Source: UBA60 sp964587885 (lineage in GTDB: Archaea; Thermoplasmatota; Poseidoniia; Poseidoniales; Poseidoniaceae). Taken from it: a stretch of DNA of 57,514 bases. A program made the translations under genes and the position numbers. A model generated the notes under the pieces. The model worked only from the letters and a program-made list of their open reading frames with translations. It ran no database searches and had not been told where the DNA came from. Below are positions 17,779 through 25,922 of this stretch, one piece after another; within the stretch, counting starts at the first letter, position 1, and every line of letters begins with the position of its first letter. The stretch spans positions 1 through 57,514 of the forward strand of contig CAZPME010000012.1 of assembly GCA_964587885.1 (NCBI GenBank), written 5' to 3'.

Positions 17779-20772
17779 CTAAACAGACTTTTTCTTACCT
17801 TGGTTTAGTAGTGGTTTGAGGTGTTGGCCGGTGAAAGATCGCTTCACTTTGGCAACATCTTCTGGTGTTCCAGTAGCAATTATTTTGCCCCCGCGCTCAC
17901 CACCTTCGGGCCCTAAATCGATAATCCAATCCGCGGATTTTATCACATCTAAATGGTGCTCAATAACCAATACTGTGTGGCCCTTATCACGTAATTGTTG
18001 TAAGACTACTATTAATTGCTCAACGTCGGAAAATGCGAGGCCGGTGGTAGGCTCATCAAGAATGTACAATGTGTGTTTGTATGATGGCCGTCCTAATTCG
18101 CTAGCTAATTTCACCCTCTGGGCTTCGCCACCAGAAAGGGTGGTGGCGGGCTGGCCGAGCCGAATATATCCAAGCCCTACGGCATTAAGGGTGCTGAGTA
18201 TTCGATAAAGACGTCGATGGTTAGCAAAAAATTCAGTTGCTTCAGCTACAGACATTTCAAGGATTTGATGGATGTTTTTTCCTTTCCACAGCACCTCAAG
18301 GGTTTCACGAGTGTAGCGTTTTCCCTTGCAGGTATCACAAGTAATCCATACGTTGGGGAGAAAATTCATTTCGAGTTTTAATGAGCCTGCGCCTTTACAG
18401 GCTTCACATCTTCCACCACGTACGTTAAATGAAAAATGGCCCTGCGTATAGCCTCGTTCTTTGGCTAATGTTGTACCAGCAAATAATTTTCGAATGTCTT
18501 CAAAACACTTGGTATAGGTTGCCGGATTTGAGCGCGGTGTCCTGCCAATTGGGGCTTGGTCGATAACAATAGCTTTATCGATTTTTTCAATGCCTTCGCT
18601 GCCCGAATGCTTTCCAGGAGATACTTCGGCGTTGTGTAGTTGACGCTGCAGTAGTGGGGCAAGTGTCTCAGTTACCAAACTAGATTTGCCTGAGCCTGAA
18701 ACACCTGTAATAGCAATTAAACAAGCAAGGGGAAATCTTGCATCGATTTGGGCGAGGTTGTTAACTTCGGCCCCAGAAATTGATATCCAACCTTTCTCGG
18801 GACTATTTCGGCTTGTTGGGATTGGGATTTGGCGGCGGTTGGAAAGATACGCTCCAGTAATGCTTTCTTTGGAATTTATTATTTCTTTAAGTGGACCGCT
18901 TGCCACAATGTTTCCACCATCGCGCCCTGCACCTATACCAAGGTCGACTATCCAATCAGCTTGTCGTAGTGTGTCTTCATCGTGCTCAACTACAATCAAA
19001 GTGTTACCAAGTTCAGTTAATTCTCTTAATGTTGTTAGTAATAAATCATTATCACGTTGATGTAGTCCGATTGATGGTTCATCTAACACATACATAACTC
19101 CAGTTAGGCGGCTTCCGATTTGTGTGGCAAGGCGAATTCTCTGACTTTCTCCCCCAGATAATGTGTTGGCGCGACGGTCAAGTGTTAGATAGTCAAGGCC
19201 AACACGATCAAGAAAAATGAGGCGGGATTCTATCTCTTTAATCACTTCGCGTCCGATGAAACTGGAGCGTTCATCTAAAGGGGTGCATTTTTTGCGTAAT
19301 TCCTTTGGTAAATTAGAATCTGCAAGGTCTTCTCCGTTCCACCGTTTAACCACCGATAATGCTGAGTGAATACTACAGAAACTTAACCCCTGTAGTGTCA
19401 CTCCGCCTACTGTAACCCCCCTGGCTGCTGCGTTTAGTTTGGCACCACTACAATCAATACATGGTTCATCATTCATATAAGCAGACAGACGTGCTCGATT
19501 TTTTTCTGATGTGGTTTCCGTATATGTTTTGTTTAAGCGATTTACTACACCTTCCCACGGTCGGCGCATATTATAGGTTGATCCCCGTTTACTAGTAAAG
19601 GTGAAATCAATTACTGTTGATCCGGAGCCATAAAGGAGGATGTCTTGTTCGTCTTCTTTGAGATGGGAAAAGGGGATATCTATTGAAATACCATAATGTT
19701 GTGCAGTTTGTTCCATCAATCCCCGATACCATCCTGCATTAATTGAAGATTGAAAGGCCTTGATGCAGCCTTCACTTACCGACCTTTCTGGCGTTAATAG
19801 TAAATCAATAGAAAATGTCCTTTTTATCCCCAGTCCTTGACATGATGGGCAGGCTCCTAAAGGAGAATTAAAGGAAAAAACCCGCGGACTCATTTCACTC
19901 ATGAAGGCCCCGTGTTGTGGGCAGGCGAAGGTTTCAGAATAGGCTTCAACTGCTCCTTTTTCGGTTGTATTTGCAATACTCCCTTCGGTAATTTGTTGGG
20001 TTTGTGAGGGGGCTTCAATACTTTCTACTGCTATCGTTCCACCTCCAAGTCGTAATGCTTGTTCTACGGCTTCGGTTAGCCGCTGACGATTTTCCGAAGA
20101 CAGGAGTAAGCGGTCAATACGAACATCGATATCATGGCGTAAATTTTTATCAAGGTCTGGGCGGTTTTCAAAATCTGCTTCTCGCCCATTCACTTTACCG
20201 TGCAGCCAACCTTGTTCCACTAAATTGTTGAATAAATCTAGATGAGTGCCTTTACGACTTCGGATGATCGGTGCCCAAATGGATATTGCATGCTGTTCAA
20301 AACGGAAAACAATGTCATCAACGATATCTTGAACTGTTCGAAGAGATACTTGTTTTCCACATTCAGGGCAATGGGGTTGTCCAATGCGAGCCCATAATAA
20401 ACGCAAATAGTCCATTATTTCAGTAGCAGTAGCAACAGTAGAGCGGGGGTTATGGCTTCCTGATTTTTGGTCAATGCTAATTGCTGGAGAAAGGCCCTCA
20501 ATGCCGTCACAATCAGCTTTTTTCATTTGACCTATAAATTGACGAGCATATGAGGATAGGCTCTCAACATAGCGTCTTTGACCCTCGGCATAAAGCGTAT
20601 CAAAAGCCAAACTTGATTTTCCACTACCCGATACTCCTGAAAAAACTACAAATTTACCACGGGGGATTTCAATGTCGATATTCTTTAGATTATGGGTACG
20701 TGCACCGCGTACTGATATCCATTCTACCTCACTGTTAGGGGTTTGTTTGGAGGATGTGTTCTTCTTCGACAT
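17779..20772 (-). CDS. uvrA: Excinuclease ABC subunit A
   Basis: A full-length bacterial-type UvrA (997 residues), the damage-sensing ABC ATPase of nucleotide excision repair. Two ATPase modules are complete: Walker A GVSGSGKSSLAF near the start with signature LSGGESQRIRLA, then GVSGSGKSSLVTE with signature LSGGEAQRVKLA. Zinc-binding cysteine pairs are present (CPECGKQ, CPSCQGLG, CEACKGAG and CDTCKG). The ATG at 20772 gives the expected N-terminus before WISVRGARTHNLKNI; the longer frame overlaps moeA. uvrB and uvrC are not in the window. UvrA in archaea is generally taken to come from bacteria by transfer. It is probably co-transcribed after moeA (49-base gap). Confidence 0.97.
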   Translation of the reverse strand: MSKKNTSSKQTPNSEVEWISVRGARTHNLKNIDIEIPRGKFVVFSGVSGSGKSSLAFDTLYAEGQRRYVESLSSYARQFIGQMKKADCDGIEGLSPAISIDQKSGSHNPRSTVATATEIMDYLRLLWARIGQPHCPECGKQVSLRTVQDIVDDIVFRFEQHAISIWAPIIRSRKGTHLDLFNNLVEQGWLHGKVNGREADFENRPDLDKNLRHDIDVRIDRLLLSSENRQRLTEAVEQALRLGGGTIAVESIEAPSQTQQITEGSIANTTEKGAVEAYSETFACPQHGAFMSEMSPRVFSFNSPLGACPSCQGLGIKRTFSIDLLLTPERSVSEGCIKAFQSSINAGWYRGLMEQTAQHYGISIDIPFSHLKEDEQDILLYGSGSTVIDFTFTSKRGSTYNMRRPWEGVVNRLNKTYTETTSEKNRARLSAYMNDEPCIDCSGAKLNAAARGVTVGGVTLQGLSFCSIHSALSVVKRWNGEDLADSNLPKELRKKCTPLDERSSFIGREVIKEIESRLIFLDRVGLDYLTLDRRANTLSGGESQRIRLATQIGSRLTGVMYVLDEPSIGLHQRDNDLLLTTLRELTELGNTLIVVEHDEDTLRQADWIVDLGIGAGRDGGNIVASGPLKEIINSKESITGAYLSNRRQIPIPTSRNSPEKGWISISGAEVNNLAQIDARFPLACLIAITGVSGSGKSSLVTETLAPLLQRQLHNAEVSPGKHSGSEGIEKIDKAIVIDQAPIGRTPRSNPATYTKCFEDIRKLFAGTTLAKERGYTQGHFSFNVRGGRCEACKGAGSLKLEMNFLPNVWITCDTCKGKRYTRETLEVLWKGKNIHQILEMSVAEATEFFANHRRLYRILSTLNAVGLGYIRLGQPATTLSGGEAQRVKLASELGRPSYKHTLYILDEPTTGLAFSDVEQLIVVLQQLRDKGHTVLVIEHHLDVIKSADWIIDLGPEGGERGGKIIATGTPEDVAKVKRSFTGQHLKPLLNQGKKKSV

Positions 20773-20821
20773 TGCCCCAACCAACCCGTTGTCACGCCAC
20801 TCGTTTTTGAAGTCATGTTTA

Positions 20822-22048
20822 CTACAATAGGAGAGCGTCGATCCATTCACCAACTTCCCCTTTTGATCCAGGGGGTAATAATGTAAGAGCTGATGCGGTT
20901 GCTAAACTATGGAGATTATTAGAACCCTGGTGTGTTCGCACATAGCCGATTAGTCCTTCTTCAGTTAATTCTAATTGTAAACGGCGGAGGGTTAAACCAT
21001 CGGCCATCGCTTTAACTGGGTCGGCTAATTTTATTCGGATCTTGGTTTCAATCGGGCCCGAAGCATGTGTTTGTGTTCTAATCCAGGGTGCAACCAAGGT
21101 GCGAAATACTACGTGGCTAGAAACTGGGTTTCCAGGCAATCCCCAAATCGGTGTATCTTGCCATAAACCAAAAAGTGGTGGTGATCCTGGACGAAGTTTT
21201 ACTCGCCAAAAGTGAATTTGGCCTTCGCTTTCCATTATTTTTCGAACATAATCAAACTCACCCATTGAAACCCCGCCGCTGGTGAGGATAATATCAGCGC
21301 TATTTGCGGCATTATTGAGGGCTTTTCTTAGAGATGGGATATCATCGGCAACACTAGGGTGGATTGTGGGTGTGTGCCCAAGCCAACTAACCAGTGCTGC
21401 TAAACCATGACTATTTGATTCATATATTTCCCCTGGCTGCAATTCTTGTCCGACAGGAACTATCTCATCACCAGTACTGATAATGGCCACTTTCAATTTC
21501 TTTTGTACTGAAATTTCATGATATCCCATAGTTGCACAAAGCCCCAAGCGTTCTGGGGTTAGTTGGGTTCCTAGGGGAAATATTTCATCACCAGAAGATA
21601 TGTTCTCTCCCCGACGTCGAATGAAATTTGGTTTTGATGGTTCAAATAATTTGACTTTGGTTTTTTCCGGATTGGTCGTCGTTGCTTCTATTTGAATAAT
21701 TGAATCGGTGCCACTAGGCATCGGCGCGCCTGTCATTATTCTAATCGCTTGACCATTAGAAATCTGCGGTGGTGGTTCTCCATCACCAGCAGAAACTGTA
21801 CCTATGATTTCCAACTCAATCGGGTTCTCTTTGGTTGCAGATAGAGTATTTTGATGTATGACTGCCCAACCATCCATCGCTGAGTTGTCGAAGGGTGGGT
21901 CATTTAGTGGAGATGTCATAGATGTAGCGAGTAAACGGTTGTGGGCTTTAGTAATTGAAATGTTTTCTAGACAAATATTTAGTGGGGTTTTTGCGGCTAT
22001 TTCCAGTGCTTCTTCGACGCTGACAAAATAAGGGGTTTCGTCGCCCAT
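20822..22048 (-). CDS. moeA: Molybdopterin molybdenumtransferase
   Basis: A 408-residue MoeA, which inserts molybdate into adenylylated molybdopterin to finish the molybdenum (or tungsten) cofactor. Family motifs run in order: PPFDNSAMDGWAV (about 60), IMTGAPMPSGTDSI, ISTGDEIVPVGQ, ILTSGGVSMGEFDYV and WGLPGNPVSSHVVF. The ATG at 22048 starts the conserved region, and the longer frame has no family match upstream. It is divergent from the TauE-type permease gene, and uvrA follows downstream. No other cofactor gene and no molybdoenzyme is in the window. Confidence 0.93.
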   Translation of the reverse strand: MGDETPYFVSVEEALEIAAKTPLNICLENISITKAHNRLLATSMTSPLNDPPFDNSAMDGWAVIHQNTLSATKENPIELEIIGTVSAGDGEPPPQISNGQAIRIMTGAPMPSGTDSIIQIEATTTNPEKTKVKLFEPSKPNFIRRRGENISSGDEIFPLGTQLTPERLGLCATMGYHEISVQKKLKVAIISTGDEIVPVGQELQPGEIYESNSHGLAALVSWLGHTPTIHPSVADDIPSLRKALNNAANSADIILTSGGVSMGEFDYVRKIMESEGQIHFWRVKLRPGSPPLFGLWQDTPIWGLPGNPVSSHVVFRTLVAPWIRTQTHASGPIETKIRIKLADPVKAMADGLTLRRLQLELTEEGLIGYVRTHQGSNNLHSLATASALTLLPPGSKGEVGEWIDALLL

Positions 22049-22122
22049 GGTAGTCGCAATAGAACTTGTTGTTTGATATTGTGTAGAGTGAAGTTTCAAA
22101 GTGTTGAAGATAATGCCCGCGT

Positions 22123-22881
22123 GTGGAATTGTGGTTTGCCCTCACTTTGTTGGCTATTGGGTTTGTTGCGATATTATATTCCTCAGTCGGCCATGGTGGC
22201 GCTTCTGGATACTTGGCCGTACTATCACTTTCCTCTTTTGCTGGCAATGATTCGGCTTGGTTAAAGCAGCATGCCTGGACCCTTAATCTCGTAGTGGCTA
22301 GTATTGCTTTCTATCATTATTGGCGTAGTGGCCATCACATTCCTAAATTGACTTTTCCTTTTATTATCGCCAGTATTCCTTTTGCTTTGGTTGGGGGATA
22401 TCTAAGTATTAGTGGGGGTGTTTATGATCTGCTACTTTCTATAGCATTAATTTGGGCGGCATATCGATTATTAATAGTAAATAATATAGAAGGAAAAAGA
22501 GAAAATATTGATGTGGATATGAAAGTCGCTCTTCCTGTTGGTGGATCTATTGGTTTTTTTAGTGGTGTTCTTGGAATTGGTGGTGGTATTTTTCTGTCGC
22601 CAATATTGTTGTTGAAAGGTTGGGCAACACCAAAATCTGCTGCAGCAACCGCTGCATTGTTTATTTGGGTTAATTCTGCCGCGGGATTAACTGGTGCTGC
22701 TCTTTCAGGACAGATGATTCTTGAATTTGAAGTATTGATTTGGTTTGTTGGGGTAGTAGTGGTTGGTGGATTTATTGGTTCTCATTATGGGGCTTTTTTC
22801 GCAAGTCAAATGAAGATAAGAAAAATCTTGATTGTGGTCTTATTCTTTGCAGCCGCTAAGAGAATAATTGGCCTATTCTAA
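22123..22881 (+). CDS. TauE/SafE-family permease
   Basis: A 252-residue membrane protein with about seven hydrophobic segments. It has the two-fold repeated glycine-rich motif of the TauE/SafE (DUF81) family: SSVGHGGASGYLAVLSL near the start and GVLGIGGGIFLSPILLLKGW in the middle. Family members export sulfite or other organosulfur anions, or take up small anions. The start is a GTG at 22123 with a short leader, divergent from moeA. Codon third positions are rich in T and G, unlike plus-strand genes a few kb to the right. Confidence 0.85.
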   Translation: MELWFALTLLAIGFVAILYSSVGHGGASGYLAVLSLSSFAGNDSAWLKQHAWTLNLVVASIAFYHYWRSGHHIPKLTFPFIIASIPFALVGGYLSISGGVYDLLLSIALIWAAYRLLIVNNIEGKRENIDVDMKVALPVGGSIGFFSGVLGIGGGIFLSPILLLKGWATPKSAAATAALFIWVNSAAGLTGAALSGQMILEFEVLIWFVGVVVVGGFIGSHYGAFFASQMKIRKILIVVLFFAAAKRIIGLF

Positions 22882-22897
22882 ATTTATTGCATGAACA

Positions 22898-23197
22898 TCA
22901 TTCAAAATTGTCTACGTGTTCACAGTTTGGACAGGTGATGGTGTATCGTGCTCGTTTGGGTTTTGGGGCTTGCATTATTGAGCCACAAAGTGAACATTGA
23001 TGACGGATTGTTACTGGTTCGGCTGTTTTAGCATGAGCATTTGGGTCGTCCAAAACCCGTGAAGATGTTTCCCAACCAACTTGGTCAGTATATGAATCAG
23101 TTTCTTTTATATTGCGGCTCTTCAAAGTAAGACGTAATTTCTTCCTGCGGCGTTTCTTCTTTCCACCACTAGATTTGCGGGGGCGTTTTGCAGCCAT
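22898..23197 (-). CDS. Small basic zinc-ribbon protein
   Basis: A 99-residue protein with a strongly basic N-terminus (many Lys and Arg in residues 3-30). A C-terminal four-cysteine zinc ribbon has CSLCG near residue 68 and CPNCEH near residue 89. The combination suggests binding to nucleic acid or the ribosome, similar to small archaeal zinc ribbons, but I do not recognise the family. It follows the beta-CASP nuclease gene on the same strand after 45 bases, so a role in RNA handling is possible by association. Confidence 0.68.
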   Translation of the reverse strand: MAAKRPRKSSGGKKKRRRKKLRLTLKSRNIKETDSYTDQVGWETSSRVLDDPNAHAKTAEPVTIRHQCSLCGSIMQAPKPKRARYTITCPNCEHVDNFE

Positions 23198-23242
23198 GAT
23201 GCGGCGTTATTCGCTCTTATATTTCATTTATTCCACGCATTG

Positions 23243-24559
23243 TTAATCTGTGATTTCATAACTCTGACCGTTTACTGGACAATATACAATGTGGCCTTGC
23301 TCTTCCAAGGCAGCAGCTAATGGAGGTCTTGCTTGATTGGGGTCAGTGTGGTAAACAACCACATGCTTTGCATTGCATTGCTTAGCAAAGGTGAGAATTT
23401 CGGTTTGTCCTGCATGGGTAGAGAAGGTGAATTGATCCACTTCTAATTCAATCGGGGAAATGGTACCAAATATTGGGATTTGTTTTTCGTCAAGTAATTG
23501 TCGACCACCCGATCCTGTTGCTTGATATCCTGTGAGTAGAATTGCATTTTGAGGATTATTGCGTAATCGATTAAGATACCAAATTGAAGGGCCACCATCG
23601 AGCATTCCCGATGTTGTAATGATAACGTCAGCGTTTAGTGCCTTTTTTCGATCGGACTTGCTCGAAACTTTTTTTGCCCAATTTAATGCAGATTCTAATT
23701 GGGTTGAGGATCGAAGGAATTGTGGATTGTTAAGATATAATTTAGCAAGAAATTTTCCCATCCCATCAATATGAACATTTAAATTGGGTGCATGTTGATG
23801 AATTAACATAAGAATATCTTGGGTTCGGCCATTAGCAAATGCTGGAATAAGGCAAGTTCCTCCACGATTTACAACTTCTTTTATTCTTTCAATAAAACGA
23901 ATGATTTCTATTTCCTTTGTGGGGTGATTTCGTCCACCATAGGTGCCTTCCACAAATAAAATATCACATTCAATCGGTTGGGCACCATTTACAAGTGGAC
24001 TATCTCTCGTATCAAAATCACCTGTGAAGAGGATTTTATGGGTTTTTGTTTCAATATTTACCATCGCTGCTCCTGGAATATGACCAGCTGGTAATAATCG
24101 CCATTTCCAATCATTAAAAGTGATCTTTTGATTAAATTCATAACCGTTCCAAAGATCAATAGCTTCATCTGCATCGCGTTTATCCCAAGATAATGGATAC
24201 CTTTCAATTCGACTAACTTTGTAACAATCATTCCACATTGGTTTTGCAATTTCACCAGTTAATATTGTCCCATGTAATCGAGTAGAATGATTTGCAGCTA
24301 GCCATGGAGCCATTCCAAGATGATCAATATGAGAATGAGTAATGATACAATCTGTTACTTTTGGTGATTCGTTTGGATATTTTGGTGGATTTGTTGGTGC
24401 TAATCCATAATCTAGTAGAATTCGAGTACCACTCTGACTTTCAATAATACAACCAACATTACCTACTTCATCCCCACCACCAAGATAATGAAACCTAATT
24501 CCCTTTTCCACCGGTTCTTCAGAATATGAAGAAGTACGACCTGGTGAATATAATACCAT
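23243..24559 (-). CDS. Beta-CASP metallo-beta-lactamase RNase
   Basis: A 438-residue metallo-beta-lactamase of the beta-CASP group, close in pattern to archaeal CPSF-like or RNase J-like exonucleases. Metal motif 2 is THSHIDHLG (H75, H77, D79, H80). The early strand reads FHYLGGGDEVGNVGCII. Later motifs are ILFTGDFDTRDSPLV, VEGTYGGRNHP, CLIPAFANGRTQDIL and VIITTSGMLDGGPS, followed by FSTHAGQTE. No KH domains are present, unlike the larger aCPSF1. It probably acts in RNA processing or decay. I chose the ATG at 24559. The longer frame would start at a GTG (24622) on the edge of the origin-like motif. Confidence 0.87.
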   Translation of the reverse strand: MVLYSPGRTSSYSEEPVEKGIRFHYLGGGDEVGNVGCIIESQSGTRILLDYGLAPTNPPKYPNESPKVTDCIITHSHIDHLGMAPWLAANHSTRLHGTILTGEIAKPMWNDCYKVSRIERYPLSWDKRDADEAIDLWNGYEFNQKITFNDWKWRLLPAGHIPGAAMVNIETKTHKILFTGDFDTRDSPLVNGAQPIECDILFVEGTYGGRNHPTKEIEIIRFIERIKEVVNRGGTCLIPAFANGRTQDILMLIHQHAPNLNVHIDGMGKFLAKLYLNNPQFLRSSTQLESALNWAKKVSSKSDRKKALNADVIITTSGMLDGGPSIWYLNRLRNNPQNAILLTGYQATGSGGRQLLDEKQIPIFGTISPIELEVDQFTFSTHAGQTEILTFAKQCNAKHVVVYHTDPNQARPPLAAALEEQGHIVYCPVNGQSYEITD

Positions 24560-24620
24560 ATTCTCATTGCTGCGAATTAGATTATATGAATGAAGTTTTG
24601 CTAAACATGTTTTTGATAAC

Positions 24621-24644
24621 ACACCCCTTCATTTCCTGTGGAAA
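24621..24644 (-). promoter_or_regulatory. ORB-like motif, left copy
   Basis: On the minus strand this reads CCACAGGAAATGAAGGGGTG. It has a dyad half (CCACAGG), then GGAAATGAA, and a G-string pointing left, away from the AT-rich centre. It matches the right-hand copy over 14 consecutive bases and most flanking positions. Confidence 0.5.
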
Positions 24645-24784
24645 AATAATTAACAAAATCTAAGATATTTTTTTAATTTATATTAACCTAAAGAATATAG
24701 ACCTTAATCTTTCATATCTTAACGGCATTCTAACGATAATTCAATTCATCATAAACCATTCAAATGATAATTCAATAAAATTAA

Positions 24785-24808
24785 TCTCCATCGGAAATGA
24801 AGGGGTCT
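24785..24808 (+). promoter_or_regulatory. ORB-like motif, right copy
   Basis: This reads CTCCATCGGAAATGAAGGGG followed by TCT, with the G-string pointing right. The inverted orientation relative to the left copy, with AT-rich DNA between, is the layout described for Orc1/Cdc6-bound archaeal origins. Confidence 0.5.
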
Positions 24809-24950
24809 AAGATAGATCAATGGTTTCTATCCACCAATCAAAAAAATTTCTTCTCATCCAGATTTTCTTTTGAAAAAACCAATGGTTTTTCCATAAATTG
24901 CAATATAACCAAGGGATAACCATTCAATCATCTACCACTTCGCCAAGTCC

Positions 24951-25154
24951 ATGGCAAGAATAGAAGGGCACGAATTTCTTGTCGACGACGATCGATGTTT
25001 TGGTTGTGCAGCTTGTATTGCACTTTGTCCTGTTAACGCATTAGAATTAATTGCGAGTTTAGCAATTGTTGATGAAAAAGCATGCACCCATTGTAATCAT
25101 TGTATACCTGCCTGTCCAGTATTTGCCTTATCGATTCAACCCAAGGAGGCTTGA
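24951..25154 (+). CDS. Ferredoxin with two 4Fe-4S motifs
   Basis: A 67-residue 2[4Fe-4S] ferredoxin with two complete cysteine sets: CFGCAACIALCP in the first half and CTHCNHCIPACP in the second (CxxCxxCxxxCP each). It carries electrons in the cytoplasm. The next gene encodes a FAD-binding reductase-like protein and the one after it GGGP synthase. Ferredoxin is a known donor for archaeal lipid-saturating geranylgeranyl reductases, so a lipid role is a reasonable inference. Its last codons contain AAGGAGG (25143-25149), a strong ribosome-binding site for the following gene. Confidence 0.9.
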   Translation: MARIEGHEFLVDDDRCFGCAACIALCPVNALELIASLAIVDEKACTHCNHCIPACPVFALSIQPKEA

Positions 25155-25158
25155 GACC

Positions 25159-25854
25159 ATCCATATTGTTGCAGGTGGCGGAGTACAAGGATTGCTCAAA
25201 GCAATATCACTAATCGAACAAAATCACCGAGTATTATTAATTGAAGGCCGTCAGGAAATAGGAATTCCCTGTGTGGGAGTTGGACTTATCCAAGAAGAAA
25301 AAAACATCAAATATTTACTTTCATTAGATCCACCACCACAATTACAAATTTTTCAATCGGCTTGTGGTTGGGGATTAAGGTTAGAATGGTTGGAAAAATT
25401 CCTTGCACAATATGCGGGCGATATAGGTGTTGAAATTCATCTCAAGATGAGAATCGAATCATTTGTCACAACAGAAAATGGTTTTCGGATTAATATTAGT
25501 GGGGTTGCTCCAGGCGACCCGACATTTTTTGAAGCGGAATATTTGCATGATTGTTTGGGCGATCAACCATTTTATATTGGGGAAAAAGGAAGTAGTTATG
25601 TGTTGGGACGCAAGCCAAATAATGAATTAATTGAATGGAGTGGAGTAATATCAATACCTGAAAATCTCCCAGAAGAGTGGTCTCATAATGGTTGGGATGG
25701 CACTAGGATGTGCTTTCCACGTGCCGACGGAACGATTGAATGTTGGATGAAAGGATCCCGTTGTTTACCTAAACACCCTAATGGTTGGCTAGAAAAATTA
25801 TCAGCCAAATTACCAAATAATGCTAAACAAATTTCTCTTGATTATGCTTTTTAA
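25159..25854 (+). CDS. FAD-binding reductase-like protein, start codon unclear
   Basis: The frame has a dinucleotide-binding N-terminus (IHIVAGGGVQGLLKAISL, acidic strand end LLIEGRQEIG). A body follows that loosely recalls geranylgeranyl reductases, with GIPCVGVGL after the FAD motif. It is short (about 232 residues) and may be a trimmed or divergent member. The FAD motif must lie near the N-terminus, but no ATG, GTG or TTG precedes it in frame after the ferredoxin stop. The first candidates after the strong AAGGAGG are ATC at 25159 and ATT at 25165. The in-frame ATG at 25072 lies well inside the ferredoxin gene and would add an unrelated leader. Possible explanations are a non-standard start, a frameshift or a sequence error. 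Confidence 0.55.
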   Translation: MHIVAGGGVQGLLKAISLIEQNHRVLLIEGRQEIGIPCVGVGLIQEEKNIKYLLSLDPPPQLQIFQSACGWGLRLEWLEKFLAQYAGDIGVEIHLKMRIESFVTTENGFRINISGVAPGDPTFFEAEYLHDCLGDQPFYIGEKGSSYVLGRKPNNELIEWSGVISIPENLPEEWSHNGWDGTRMCFPRADGTIECWMKGSRCLPKHPNGWLEKLSAKLPNNAKQISLDYAF

Positions 25855-25922
25855 TCCCCCCAAATCTCAACCCAATTCTATTATCTCCTATCATTACTTC
25901 CATAAACTCCTGAAAATAGCGT

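Larger units (their letters stand above)
24560..24950. other. Candidate replication origin: AT-rich region with inverted ORB-like motifs
   Basis: This is the only gene-free stretch over 300 bases. Two near-identical motifs face away from each other: one on the minus strand (24621-24644) and one on the plus strand (24785-24808). Both share the 14-mer GGAAATGAAGGGGT preceded by CCAY, and resemble, from memory, archaeal Orc1/Cdc6 origin recognition boxes with their dyad and G-string. The 140 bases between them are strongly AT-rich (T7 run near 24670, many TAAT/ATTC words), as expected of an unwinding element. A perfect 8-bp inverted repeat with a 1-base spacer (24874-24890) lies further right, before the ferredoxin gene. 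No orc1/cdc6 gene is adjacent, so this remains a candidate. Confidence 0.5.

Noticed and set aside
24560..24950. Non-coding RNA gene in the long gap
   Set aside because: The stretch is mostly A and T without long stable stems; only a short 8-bp inverted repeat is seen.
25066..25158. Upstream ATG start for the reductase gene inside ferredoxin
   Set aside because: The added 30 residues come from the shifted ferredoxin frame and do not resemble any part of the family; a fusion by programmed frameshift lacks a recognisable slip site.
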